From contig DATKCT010000043.1 of NCBI GenBank assembly GCA_035513055.1, forward strand, positions 1-64,000: DNA of 64,000 bases. The letters run 5' to 3'. This DNA is from DATKCT01 sp035513055 (GTDB taxonomy: Bacteria > Verrucomicrobiota > Verrucomicrobiia > Verrucomicrobiales > DEV007). Every line of letters starts with the position of its first letter. Position 1 is the stretch's first letter. Under the pieces are notes generated by a model that was given only the letters and a program-made list of their open reading frames with translations, was not told where the DNA came from and ran no database searches. This document shows, one piece after another, positions 17,081 through 24,973 of this stretch. Both the position numbers and the translations under genes were made by a program.

Positions 17081-18595
17081 ATGGAAATTCCCTACACGGT
17101 CACTGCGCGCTCCGACACCGGGCTGTGGAACGCCAAGATTGGCATCTGGTTATTCTTGGCATCGGAGGTGATGCTTTTCGGCGGCTTGTTCTCCAGTTAT
17201 ATTTTTTTGCGCCTCGGGGCGGACTATCCCTGGCCGAACGGTGAACTTAATGTTCCGCTGGGATTCGTCAATACCGTTATCCTGATCCTTTCTTCGGTCT
17301 TTGTGGTGATGGCATGGGCATCGCTCAAGATGCGCCAATACGGAAGCTACCTCAAATGGATGACCGCCGTGGTGCTGTGCGCCTTGGTCTTCCTCGTGAA
17401 CAAGGGCTTCGAGTACTATGCCAAGTTCGAGCACAAGACGGTGGTGTTGAAGGACCGCTCAGTGCTGGCGGGCCACATTCCGCGCGGAGAATCGGCCGAG
17501 ATCCGCTTTCGAGCGAAGTATGCCACGGTGGACTTCGCGACTGGGAACCACCGGTTCCTGCGCTTCATCGACAACGACGCGCGCTTTTTTAGCGAGAAGG
17601 GTGAAGTGAAGATGGGGCGCGCGTGGTTTCAGCGCCACCGGAAAGCCAGCCAGTTGCAAGCGAGGGCCGACTACCTCGGAGGGGAGGCTTCCCGGCTCGA
17701 GGGAGAGGCGGAGGCGGCGCACGGGACTGCTGCGGAAGATTTGCGCAAGCACGCTGAGGCCCTTCGGCGAGAATCGCGGGCGCTGGCGGCCGAAGTCAAG
17801 GAGAGCTATCCCGATCTCGAGGATTTCGCGGGCTCCAGCTCGATGCGGTTTGAACTCCGGCCCGAGGCGGAGATCTCTGTTCCCCGCAAAGAGGTCACGG
17901 CCTGGGGCGACAACGAGCTTACTTTTAGAGACGCCACGCTGTTGGAGGGTCTCCTGGAGTCCGCTGTGGTTAAGCTTGAAGTGGACGAGATCGATCTGCG
18001 GGAATACTTTTCCCGTTCCGAGCATGGCGGGGCGGAGCGGGACGCGGCGGGCGCCGGGATTTTCCGGCACTTGCCGATGGGCGTCCGGGAGGCATTTGTT
18101 CATCACCGGGAGGCTGGGCAAGCTGAGTTTGAAGCGAAGAGGGCGGCCTGGGAGCGCAAGAACCCGGAGAAAGCTTTTCCGGAACCGGCTTACCCGGCCT
18201 ACGACAAGGTTTATCTGGATGCGCTTCACTTCGAAGGAGGCGGGTCCTCCAAAGAGGAAGAGAAGCACGGGGTCGGAGGGGGCGCCGATGCGGGCGAACC
18301 GGGGGGAGAGCATCATCATCCCGTGGTGACGATACCCTACGAGGACATCCGGTTTTTCTCGAGCTACACGCCGAAAAAGAACACGTATTACGCCATCTAT
18401 TTCACGCTGACGGGCCTGCACGCCCTCCACGTGTTGGGAGGGGCGTTGGTTCTCAGCTTTTTCCTCTTTTTCGGAAAATCCCTCTACCGAAAGAACCCCG
18501 AGCACCTGGCCAACCGCGTGGAGGTGGGAGGGTTATTTTGGCACTTTGTCGATCTGGTTTGGATTTTTCTCTTTCCGATTCTGTATTTGATGTGA
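17081..18595 (+). CDS. ctaE: Cytochrome c oxidase subunit III with a large inserted soluble domain
   Basis: The 504-residue protein is far longer than the usual roughly 190-270 residues of this subunit. Residues 1-117 hold the first membrane helices of the CyoC/CtaE fold, with the conserved LFLASEVMLFGGLFSSYIF and FEYY. Residues 433-504 hold the last two helices, with FTLTGLHALHVLGG and FWHFVDLVWIFLFPILYL. Between them, about residues 118-432 are a soluble insertion containing a likely coiled coil (about 185-240, rich in Ala/Glu/Arg heptads) and an acidic Gly/His-rich linker (385-414). Both flanking halves are intact and in one frame, so this is an insertion and not a frameshift. I do not recognise the inserted domain. 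Confidence 0.92.
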   Translation: MEIPYTVTARSDTGLWNAKIGIWLFLASEVMLFGGLFSSYIFLRLGADYPWPNGELNVPLGFVNTVILILSSVFVVMAWASLKMRQYGSYLKWMTAVVLCALVFLVNKGFEYYAKFEHKTVVLKDRSVLAGHIPRGESAEIRFRAKYATVDFATGNHRFLRFIDNDARFFSEKGEVKMGRAWFQRHRKASQLQARADYLGGEASRLEGEAEAAHGTAAEDLRKHAEALRRESRALAAEVKESYPDLEDFAGSSSMRFELRPEAEISVPRKEVTAWGDNELTFRDATLLEGLLESAVVKLEVDEIDLREYFSRSEHGGAERDAAGAGIFRHLPMGVREAFVHHREAGQAEFEAKRAAWERKNPEKAFPEPAYPAYDKVYLDALHFEGGGSSKEEEKHGVGGGADAGEPGGEHHHPVVTIPYEDIRFFSSYTPKKNTYYAIYFTLTGLHALHVLGGALVLSFFLFFGKSLYRKNPEHLANRVEVGGLFWHFVDLVWIFLFPILYLM

Positions 18596-18627
18596 CCTGA
18601 GAACTGGTTCTCTGAAGATTTGTCGCC

Positions 18628-18915
18628 ATGGCTGAGACTCCTGAAGAAATCCGCAAGCACATCCGGCTGTATTGGGGCGTTGGAATCACGCTGCTGGTGT
18701 TTACCGTGGTCACGGTGGTGGTGGCGAAGGTAACGCCGAGCATCACCATCGGATTGTTGATCGCCACGTTCAAAGCGGGTTTGGTGGCGCTGATTTTCAT
18801 GCATCTCAACTCGGAGAAGCCGATGATCTACAAGATCATGTTTTTCACGGCCATTTTTGCGGCCGGCCTGGTGTGGTTATTCATCTGGTCCCTGAAAGAT
18901 CCTATTGTCCGCTGA
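18628..18915 (+). CDS. ctaF: Cytochrome c oxidase subunit IV, prokaryotic type
   Basis: The 95-residue protein has three predicted membrane helices. The pattern YWGVGITLLVFTVVTVVVAKV, followed by LIATFKAGLVALIFMHLNSEKP and a final helix LVWLFIWSL, is typical of the small bacterial subunit IV. FKAxLVxxxFMHL is the most conserved stretch in the family. This subunit is structural and has no redox centre. It lies 32 bp after subunit III. Its stop overlaps or abuts the possible TTG start of the next small gene. Confidence 0.92.
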   Translation: MAETPEEIRKHIRLYWGVGITLLVFTVVTVVVAKVTPSITIGLLIATFKAGLVALIFMHLNSEKPMIYKIMFFTAIFAAGLVWLFIWSLKDPIVR

Positions 18916-18919
18916 TCTC

Positions 18920-19123
18920 ATGTCTCTGAAGGGATTTCACATCGTTTTCATCACGGTATCGGTTCTGCTGACGCTGGGCTTTTCCTGGTGGTGTCTTTCG
19001 ATCCCTGAAAGCGGCCGGGAGCCGGTGGTGACGTGGATGGGATACGGGAGCGCAGCCGGTTGCGTGGCGCTTTTGGTCTACGGCATTTGGTTTGTGCGGA
19101 AAGCCCGCAGCATTATAGTCTGA
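18920..19123 (+). CDS. Small two-helix membrane protein in the oxidase cluster, unknown
   Basis: The 67-residue protein has two predicted membrane helices (about residues 5-25 and 38-58) and a short basic C-terminus (VRKARSIIV). The ATG at 18920 is preferred over an upstream TTG at 18905 that would overlap the subunit IV gene. No family is recognised. The position between subunits IV and II of the aa3 oxidase suggests an accessory subunit or assembly helper. Confidence 0.7.
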   Translation: MSLKGFHIVFITVSVLLTLGFSWWCLSIPESGREPVVTWMGYGSAAGCVALLVYGIWFVRKARSIIV

Positions 19124-19125
19124 CG

Positions 19126-19305
19126 ATGAATTTCTTGCTGGCCTGTCCTGTTTGCTTCGGAGCGCCTGGTCATCAGACCACGGAAGCGCTGGGCTGGGCC
19201 GTATTGTTCATGCTCGGGATCTTGATTCCCGTGCTCGGGGGCTTTCTCAGCTTTATGATCTATTTGATTCGCCGGGCCCGAAGATCGGGCGGCGGCGAGC
19301 CGTGA
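19126..19305 (+). CDS. Small membrane protein with N-terminal CPVC motif, unknown
   Basis: The 59-residue protein starts MNFLLACPVCFGAPGHQT and has a single clear membrane helix (about 20-43) followed by a basic tail RRARRSGG. The CPVC motif could bind a metal or act as a thiol pair. The ATG at 19126 is 2 bp after the stop of the preceding small gene, and the stop is 25 bp before subunit II. A role in copper delivery to CuA or CuB is conceivable from the context but is only inference. Confidence 0.68.
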   Translation: MNFLLACPVCFGAPGHQTTEALGWAVLFMLGILIPVLGGFLSFMIYLIRRARRSGGGEP

Positions 19306-19330
19306 ATTCGAACCTTCGTTTCTTCGTCCT

Positions 19331-20137
19331 GTGCGCATTATCGACTGGCTGCAAATTGGCGTAAACGCTTCTGAACATGGCGCTCAGGTAGACGCCATGA
19401 ACGAGTTTGTACATCTGTTCATGGCCGTGCTCTTCGTGGGATGGTCGGCGTTCATTGCCGTTGCTTTGATTCGTTTTCACCGGAGCCGGAATCCGAAGGC
19501 GGATTATACGGGGGTGAAGTCTCATGCTTCGAGCCATCTGGAAGTGGGGGTCGTGATCGTCGAGGCGGTATTGCTTTTGGGCTTCGCGTTCCCGTTCTGG
19601 AAACAGAGGGTGATGGAGTGGCCTACCGGCCCAGACGTGGTGCATGTCCGGGCCGTGGGTTATCAGTTCGGATGGTTTTTTCATTACCCAGGTCCGGACG
19701 GTCAGTTTGGGCGGGTCGATCCGGATTTCTACGCGACGCATCCGGTGGCGCTGGATATGGAGGATCCGGGCTCGAAGGACGACATCGTGGTTCCGGGAAC
19801 GCTCACCATTCCTGTGAACCGGCCCTGCGTCATCGATGTGACCTCGAAGGACGTCATTCACAATCTCGCCATCGTGCCGATGCGGATCGCGCAGGACGCC
19901 TTTCCTGGGCAGGAGGTTCCGATGTGGTTTACGCCGACGAAGAAGAGCGTGGAGGGGCCGTGGGAGATCATTTGCGGCCAGCTTTGCGGCGCCGGGCATT
20001 CTCAAATGAAGGGCTTCATCGAGGTGATTTCCCAGGAGGATTGGGAGAAATGGTTGGAAGAAAGAACTCCCAAACCCGCGACTCCAGAGGCAGAGGTCAC
20101 CGTAGCAAATGCAGCCGGGAATCCGTTGGAGGAATGA
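19331..20137 (+). CDS. ctaC: Cytochrome c oxidase subunit II (CuA subunit)
   Basis: The 268-residue protein has two membrane helices near the N-terminus (about 25-47 and 70-90) and a cupredoxin domain with the full CuA site: His167 (DVIHNLAI), Cys205 and Cys209 (CGQLCGAGH), His213 and Met216. The aromatic patch YQFGWFFHYPG (111-121) is the usual electron entry region. There is no fused cytochrome c domain, so this is aa3 rather than caa3 in form. The electron donor is probably ActA, ActE or the monoheme cytochrome encoded upstream. The start is a GTG at 19331. The gene order, with subunit II after I, III and IV, is unusual but seen in ACIII-linked clusters. Confidence 0.95.
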   Translation: MRIIDWLQIGVNASEHGAQVDAMNEFVHLFMAVLFVGWSAFIAVALIRFHRSRNPKADYTGVKSHASSHLEVGVVIVEAVLLLGFAFPFWKQRVMEWPTGPDVVHVRAVGYQFGWFFHYPGPDGQFGRVDPDFYATHPVALDMEDPGSKDDIVVPGTLTIPVNRPCVIDVTSKDVIHNLAIVPMRIAQDAFPGQEVPMWFTPTKKSVEGPWEIICGQLCGAGHSQMKGFIEVISQEDWEKWLEERTPKPATPEAEVTVANAAGNPLEE

Positions 20138-20186
20138 GGCGCGCCTGCCTCGGCGGACCGGTACCGGATCCACGGGGAAGGAGCTG

Positions 20187-21185
20187 ATGAGAGATCAAGG
20201 TCATCGGAAGGGACTCTATCGCTTGGCCGTCCTGGCGGCGGTGTGGGGAGTCATTTTGATCAAATGGGGCGCCGTGGTGACGACGGAGAACGCTGGGATG
20301 GCGTTTCCGGACTGGCCGCTCAGCAATGGCTCCGTGAATCCGGAGGGTTGGCTCGAGGTCTGGCCCCTGTTTCTCGAGCATGGGCACCGGATCCTCGGCG
20401 CTGGGATGGGAGTCTTGAGCATCCTTCTCGTGGCTTGGGCTTGGTTCTCGAAAAGCAGCCGGTTGGTGCTGGGTTTGACCATCGCGGCGCTGGCCGCCGT
20501 GATCCTCCAAGGCGTCATGGGGGGGATTCGGGTTTTGCGGATTTCGGATGGATGCGCCATTTTCCACGGCGTCTTCGCCCAGGTCTTCTTTTGTTTGCTG
20601 CTGCTCATCGTGATGGCGACGGCGCCGGGTTGGCCTGAGGGCAATCGTTTGTATCCGGCTGAAAGGATAAGTGGTCTGCGCGGCAGAACCCTGCTTTTGC
20701 TCGGGGCGGTGGGGGTGCAGCTTTTTCTTGGAGCCGGCGCGCGCCATTTGCACCGGACGGGGCTGGTGGCGACGGATTATCCGACGATGAATGGAGCGTG
20801 GCTTCCCTCGTTGGAGTATCCCGAGGTGGCTTTCCACTTCCTGCATCGCTGGTGGGCGTTTGCTGTGTTGGCGGCAGCGGTGGGTTGTGTCGAGTTTCTC
20901 CGGCGCCCCGGAGACGAACGGGCCTTTCGACGGACGGCGGCGACGGCGCTCGTGCTGATCGTGGCGCAGATGCTTTTCGGTATCGGCGTGGTGCTCATGG
21001 GGACGGCGGAATCGAAGAACCTGTGGGTAACGACTCTCCACGTCTTGAACGGGTTGGCCGTTCTGGCTGCGGCTTTTGTCTTGTGTGTGCAGAGCATGAG
21101 GGCGGTTCCTCGAGGCCCGCTGCTGGCCGGTTCCGGAGAAACAAAGAGGCGAGATGGAAAGGGCGTCCCGGAGGCGGCGGCTTGA
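20187..21185 (+). CDS. ctaA: Heme A synthase, COX15/CtaA family
   Basis: The 332-residue protein has eight predicted membrane helices in two similar halves. Conserved His residues sit in LEHGHRILGAGMG (about 64-76), AIFHGVFAQ, FHFLHRWWAF and TTLHVLNG, as expected for the heme-binding and catalytic sites of CtaA. The enzyme oxidises the C8 methyl of heme O to give heme A for the aa3 oxidase. A good ribosome binding site AAGGAG at 20179-20184 fixes the ATG at 20187. The 3' end abuts ctaB. Confidence 0.92.
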   Translation: MRDQGHRKGLYRLAVLAAVWGVILIKWGAVVTTENAGMAFPDWPLSNGSVNPEGWLEVWPLFLEHGHRILGAGMGVLSILLVAWAWFSKSSRLVLGLTIAALAAVILQGVMGGIRVLRISDGCAIFHGVFAQVFFCLLLLIVMATAPGWPEGNRLYPAERISGLRGRTLLLLGAVGVQLFLGAGARHLHRTGLVATDYPTMNGAWLPSLEYPEVAFHFLHRWWAFAVLAAAVGCVEFLRRPGDERAFRRTAATALVLIVAQMLFGIGVVLMGTAESKNLWVTTLHVLNGLAVLAAAFVLCVQSMRAVPRGPLLAGSGETKRRDGKGVPEAAA

Positions 21186-21193
21186 ACACGGGG

Positions 21194-22099
21194 ATGACGG
21201 CGATGAAGTTGCGAGCGATGGACGGTGCGGACAGTGCGGGAATCTCGCGCGGGGATTTGGTCGAGCTGACCAAGGCGCGCCTGAGTCTGCTGGTGGTGAT
21301 TACGGCCTTGGCCGGTTATTTGCTGGCGGCGCGTCAGGGTGGTTTCGACGGGTGGATTCTTCTGCACATGCTCCTGGGGACGACGCTGGCGGCCTTTGCC
21401 TCCGGAGTGTTCAATCAGATCCTTGAAGCGGATGCGGATGCCCTGATGCGGAGAACCTCGAACCGGCCCCTCCCGGCGCGACGCGTGAACCCGACTCTGG
21501 CGTTTGCCATCGGTTGGTTTCTGGCGGCGATCGGACTCGTTCACCTGCTGATCAAGGTGAATTCGGCGGCGGCTCTCCTGACGGCGGCGACCCTGGCGAT
21601 TTACATTTTCGTCTATACGCCGCTCAAGCGGGTGTCGAGTTTGAACACTCTGGTAGGGGCCGCAGCCGGAGCGCTTCCTCCCTTGGTGGGTTGGACCGCG
21701 GGCGGCGGAAGCCTGACCGGATACGAGGCGACGTTTCTTTTCGCGCTGTTGTTTCTGTGGCAGTTGCCGCATTTCCTGGCGATCAACTGGATCTACCGGG
21801 AGGAATACGAGAGGGCCGGTTTCGTGATGTGGTCAAATGGGGATGCGGCCGGGACGCGGACGGCGCGGTTGATGGTTTTCTTCAGCCTGCTTTTGGCGGG
21901 ATTGATGCTGGTTCCGGCGGCACAGGGATTCGCTGCGCCCTGGTTTGCGGTGGCCGGGCTGCTCTTGACGGGGTGGCTGGTATTCTTGGCGCTGCGGTTT
22001 ATGCGCTCGAGACGAAAAGAAGACGCCAGGGCGGTATTTCTCTACACACTGTTGCTCTTACCGGCTTGCTTGCTGATTCTGCTGGCGGCTTGGCGATAA
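21194..22099 (+). CDS. ctaB: Protoheme IX farnesyltransferase (heme O synthase)
   Basis: The protein of about 301 residues is from the UbiA superfamily. The first Asp-rich motif is seen in NQILEADADALMRRTSNRPLPA and the second region in YTPLKRVSSLNTLVGAAAGALPPLVGW, both typical of CtaB. Nine membrane helices are predicted. It attaches a farnesyl group to heme B, giving heme O for CtaA. Several starts are possible within 40 bp (TTG 21182, ATG 21194, 21203, 21218); I chose 21194. It follows ctaA by 8 bp, so the two steps of heme A synthesis are encoded side by side. Confidence 0.93.
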   Translation: MTAMKLRAMDGADSAGISRGDLVELTKARLSLLVVITALAGYLLAARQGGFDGWILLHMLLGTTLAAFASGVFNQILEADADALMRRTSNRPLPARRVNPTLAFAIGWFLAAIGLVHLLIKVNSAAALLTAATLAIYIFVYTPLKRVSSLNTLVGAAAGALPPLVGWTAGGGSLTGYEATFLFALLFLWQLPHFLAINWIYREEYERAGFVMWSNGDAAGTRTARLMVFFSLLLAGLMLVPAAQGFAAPWFAVAGLLLTGWLVFLALRFMRSRRKEDARAVFLYTLLLLPACLLILLAAWR

Positions 22100-22123
22100 C
22101 AACCGGCGCAAGCGCATTTGATT

Positions 22124-22822
22124 ATGGACGGAGAACGAAAAAAAATCATCGGCATCTGGGCCACGGTTGGCTTGATCATTGTGTTGATTATTGCAGGAGG
22201 TCTGTTGGTGCCGCAGGCTTACCGCAAGTATGAGAAGAGCGCCGGGCGGACGTTGCCGAACATCCAGGCGCTGGAACGGGATCTCGAAGTGGTGGAACAG
22301 AGCGGACGGACGGCGCATCTGGGGGATTTACGAGGGAAGATCTGGGTAGTCGGCTACGTTTTCACGACCTGTCCAGGCGGTTGCTTGGGGTTGACTCAAG
22401 AGATGGCGAGCTTGCAGAAGGAATTCGCCGGAGATCCGGATCTGCATTTTGTATCGGTGAGCGTGGATCCGGAGCACGACCGGCCAGAAGTGTTGCGGGA
22501 ATGGACCTCGCGGAGCGGAGTCGGAGGAGAGAACTGGTGGTTTGTGACCGGGGATGCCAAGGAGGTGCGCAATTACATGGCCAAGTATTTCCGTTTTCCG
22601 GTGACGGAGAACACCGACCCTGAGGCGGTGGCGCAGCAGGGGCGCTGGGCGCACGACACCCGGTTGGTATTGGTGGACCGGCGCGGGATGATCCGTGGAT
22701 ACTACGACGTGCTCAATGTCCGCAGCGGGGACATTTACCGGAAGCAGTTGCTGGAGGATATCGCGCTGCTCAAGGCGGAACCCATGCCCAAGGACCTCGA
22801 GAAAAGCGAGGCCGGCTTATGA
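22124..22822 (+). CDS. SCO1/SenC/PrrC family copper chaperone
   Basis: The 232-residue protein has an N-terminal membrane anchor (about 8-30) and a thioredoxin-like domain with the copper-binding pair Cys83 and Cys87 (TTCPGGC) and His177 (WAHDTRLVLVD). SCO proteins load copper into the CuA centre of oxidase subunit II. ATG 22124 is used; a TTG two codons upstream is less likely. The stop overlaps the start of the DUF420 gene (ATGA). The position at the end of the oxidase cluster fits a CuA assembly role. Confidence 0.92.
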   Translation: MDGERKKIIGIWATVGLIIVLIIAGGLLVPQAYRKYEKSAGRTLPNIQALERDLEVVEQSGRTAHLGDLRGKIWVVGYVFTTCPGGCLGLTQEMASLQKEFAGDPDLHFVSVSVDPEHDRPEVLREWTSRSGVGGENWWFVTGDAKEVRNYMAKYFRFPVTENTDPEAVAQQGRWAHDTRLVLVDRRGMIRGYYDVLNVRSGDIYRKQLLEDIALLKAEPMPKDLEKSEAGL

Positions 22823-23325
22823 CCTCGGACCTGGCTGTCGATTTCAGCCGAGTTCCCTCGTGGGTATTCGAATTGCCGCCGGTCAACGCCAGCCTGAACG
22901 GAGTCGCGACAGTGCTGCTGGCGACTGGTTGGATCCTTATCCGGAGCGGGAGAAAAACGGCGCACGCGCGGTGCATGGTTGGAGCGTTGATTGTATCGGC
23001 CGCTTTTCTCGCTTGTTATCTGGTCTACCACTTTCAACTGCATCACCACGCCGGCGATGGTTCGATCCGTTTTACTCAGGAAGGTCCGGTGCGCGGGATC
23101 TACTTTTTCATTTTGCTGACCCACGTGGTGTTGGCGATCGTGAATGTGCCATTGATCGTGCTGACGGTATGGGCGGCGGCGCGGGGGAATTTCACCCGGC
23201 ATCGCAAGCTGGCGCGATGGACATGGCCGAGCTGGTTTTACGTGTCGGTGACCGGGGTGATCGTTTACTTCATGCTCTATCATTGGTTCCCATCGGAGAT
23301 GTTGGAGCATATCCCGGGGCGTTGA
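22819..23325 (+). CDS. DUF420 family membrane protein, oxidase assembly-associated
   Basis: The 168-residue protein has four to five membrane helices. The segments LPPVNASLNGVATVLLATGW, CYLVYHFQLHHH, RGIYFFILLTHVVLAIVNVPLI and RHRKLARWTWPSWFYVSVTGVIVYFMLY match the DUF420 family, which often occurs with cytochrome oxidase genes. Several conserved His residues within helices (YHFQLHHH, LTHVVLA, RHRKLARW) suggest metal or heme binding. It is the last gene of the respiratory cluster and is coupled to the SCO gene by a 4-bp overlap. The exact role is not established. Confidence 0.88.
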   Translation: MTSDLAVDFSRVPSWVFELPPVNASLNGVATVLLATGWILIRSGRKTAHARCMVGALIVSAAFLACYLVYHFQLHHHAGDGSIRFTQEGPVRGIYFFILLTHVVLAIVNVPLIVLTVWAAARGNFTRHRKLARWTWPSWFYVSVTGVIVYFMLYHWFPSEMLEHIPGR

Positions 23326-23448
23326 CGGGCGCCCGGCGACGCTGTGGGATTGCCTGTCGGTCCCGAACGTCAATTCGCTCCCTCAACAGCCCCTGAAGGC
23401 GAAACCGCGCATGGATTGTCCGGGCTTCCGCGCTTTCGCGGGGCGTGG

Positions 23449-24273
23449 TCAGGAGAGACCGTCCGGCGAGCCGGCGGTGCGGAAGCCCGGATGTTGAGAG
23501 AGGAAGCGGGCGGGATTGCCGTAGAGCACGGCGTCGATGCGTTCGGAGGCCCAACCGCGGCGGCGCATTTCCATGGCGGCCTTGACCACGGCGAGGGGGT
23601 CGCTGATGCCCCAATCGCAGGCTGAGTTGAGCCAGATGCGATCGTGGCCGTGCACCTCGAGGATGTCAATGGCGCGCGCGGGAGTGCATTTGGACTCCGG
23701 GTAGAGAGTGATGCCGGCCCAGAATCCGCGGTCGAGCACGAGGGAGACGGTATGTTCTTCGACGTGGTCGATGATGACGCGTTCCGGTTGAACGCCGGGG
23801 TGATTGGCCAGGGCGTCGACGATAAGGCGGGTGCCCTTGAGCTTGTCTTCGAGGTGAGGCGTGTGGACGAGAATGAGTCGTTGATGCTGCTGCGCAAGTT
23901 CGATGTGATTTTCGAGAACGGTGAGTTCGTTGCGGCTGTTTTTGTTCAGACCGATCTCTCCGATGCCGAGGACGTTGGGTTCGTCGAGAAACCCGGGAAT
24001 GATGGAGAGGACTTCTGCGGCGAGGACGAGGTCTTCGGCTTCCTTGGGATTGATGCAGAGCCAGGAGAAGTGGGGTAATCCGAACTTGGCGGCTCGTTGG
24101 GGCTCGAACTGGGTGATTTGGCGGAAGTAATCATAGAATCCCTGGACCGATCCGCGATCGAAGCCGGCCCAGAACGCGGGTTCGCAGACGGCTTCGCAGC
24201 CAGCGGCGACCATGGACAGGTAGTCGTCGGTGATCCGGCTGACCATGTGGGCGTGGGGTTCGATGTAGCGCAT
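23449..24273 (-). CDS. TatD-family metal-dependent hydrolase, EboB-like
   Basis: The 274-residue TIM-barrel hydrolase has metal-binding residues visible in EPHAHM (5-10), GIGEIGLN (about 103-110), LVHTPH (about 135), IIDHVEE (about 165) and NSACDWG (about 215-221). The pattern HMVSRITDDY...EPAFWAGFDRG...FEDYF-like start resembles the EboB branch of TatD proteins more than DNase TatD, as I remember that branch. Ebo proteins are linked to metabolite traffic and prenyl-type products in some bacteria; the other ebo genes are not in this window. It converges on the DUF420 gene (123-bp gap). A small ORF on the same strand lies upstream at 24497-24781. Confidence 0.85.
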   Translation of the reverse strand: MRYIEPHAHMVSRITDDYLSMVAAGCEAVCEPAFWAGFDRGSVQGFYDYFRQITQFEPQRAAKFGLPHFSWLCINPKEAEDLVLAAEVLSIIPGFLDEPNVLGIGEIGLNKNSRNELTVLENHIELAQQHQRLILVHTPHLEDKLKGTRLIVDALANHPGVQPERVIIDHVEEHTVSLVLDRGFWAGITLYPESKCTPARAIDILEVHGHDRIWLNSACDWGISDPLAVVKAAMEMRRRGWASERIDAVLYGNPARFLSQHPGFRTAGSPDGLS

Positions 24274-24496
24274 GACCGCAAGCTAATGTGGTGTTTGCAG
24301 AATACGTAGACAAAACAGGTATTGTGATCTTTAGAAAACTTGTTCGCTGCGCTCGATGTTTTTTTAAGAATCGCGGCCCTCTTTTCTCATTTCTGCGTTG
24401 CTCGCCGGTCGCTGAGCTGGCTCAACTCCCTTCTCACGCCTTGAACTGGAAAAAGATTACTTGCGAGTTTTGCCCGCCTATTTCGCAAACGCCACA
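24274..24496. other. Intergenic region upstream of the TatD-like gene
   Basis: These 223 bp are more AT-rich than their surroundings, with a T7 run at 24359-24365. A short palindrome, TGAGC-tg-GCTCA, lies near 24413. No coding pattern is visible on either strand. It probably carries the promoter of the minus-strand TatD-like gene. Confidence 0.4.
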
Positions 24497-24781
24497 CTAG
24501 GAAACGGAAGGATCCCAGGCGCCAGCGGCCCCTTTGGTGTGTGCGGCGGGTATGGGATCGGCGGTGGGATCGCTGAAGGCTTCGAGGACGCGGCGGGCGC
24601 GGTCATGGGGCGGGCCCGGGGCGCTCAATTCCGCGAGGGCCTTATGCAAGGCTCCGATTCGGTAATCGGCTTCCTCGCCATGGCGTCCGGCGCGGTCGAG
24701 AAAGGCGGCAAGATCGATGACCTTGGCGCGCGCGTCGAGGAATCCCAAGTCGACGAGCTGATGTGATGGGGATTGACTCAC
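24497..24781 (-). CDS. Small conserved-looking hypothetical protein upstream of TatD-like gene
   Basis: The 94-residue protein, read from a GTG at 24781, contains LVDLGFLDARAKVIDLAAFLDRAGRHG and ends with RARRVLEAFSDPTADPIPAAHTKGAAGAWDPS. It has the composition of a real, mostly helical soluble protein, unlike the shadow frames around it. A TTG 12 codons upstream (24817) is another possible start. I recall similar short proteins beside TatD-like genes but cannot name a family. The two genes are on the same strand with a 223-bp gap. Confidence 0.6.
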   Translation of the reverse strand: MSQSPSHQLVDLGFLDARAKVIDLAAFLDRAGRHGEEADYRIGALHKALAELSAPGPPHDRARRVLEAFSDPTADPIPAAHTKGAAGAWDPSVS

Positions 24782-24973
24782 GAGGGAGAATGTAGGGCAT
24801 CGGCTGGTGGTTGGCAACGCGAGGGCGACAGGCGACGGCGCCGCGCCGGAGGTGTTGGAGAAACGGGGAAAGCATCTGAAAACGTGGAAAAGGAGGGGTG
24901 GGATCGTCCGCTTGACGGTGGGGGAAGCCTCGCCTAATGCACGTGGTGCGCCGGGACCGGCGAATCATTGCCT

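Noticed and set aside
23425..23445. Hairpin CCGCG-CTTT-CGCGG between the DUF420 and TatD-like genes, similar to one near 42362
   Set aside because: The shared part is only the short stem; no T-run follows and flanking sequences differ, so I do not call a repeat family or a terminator.
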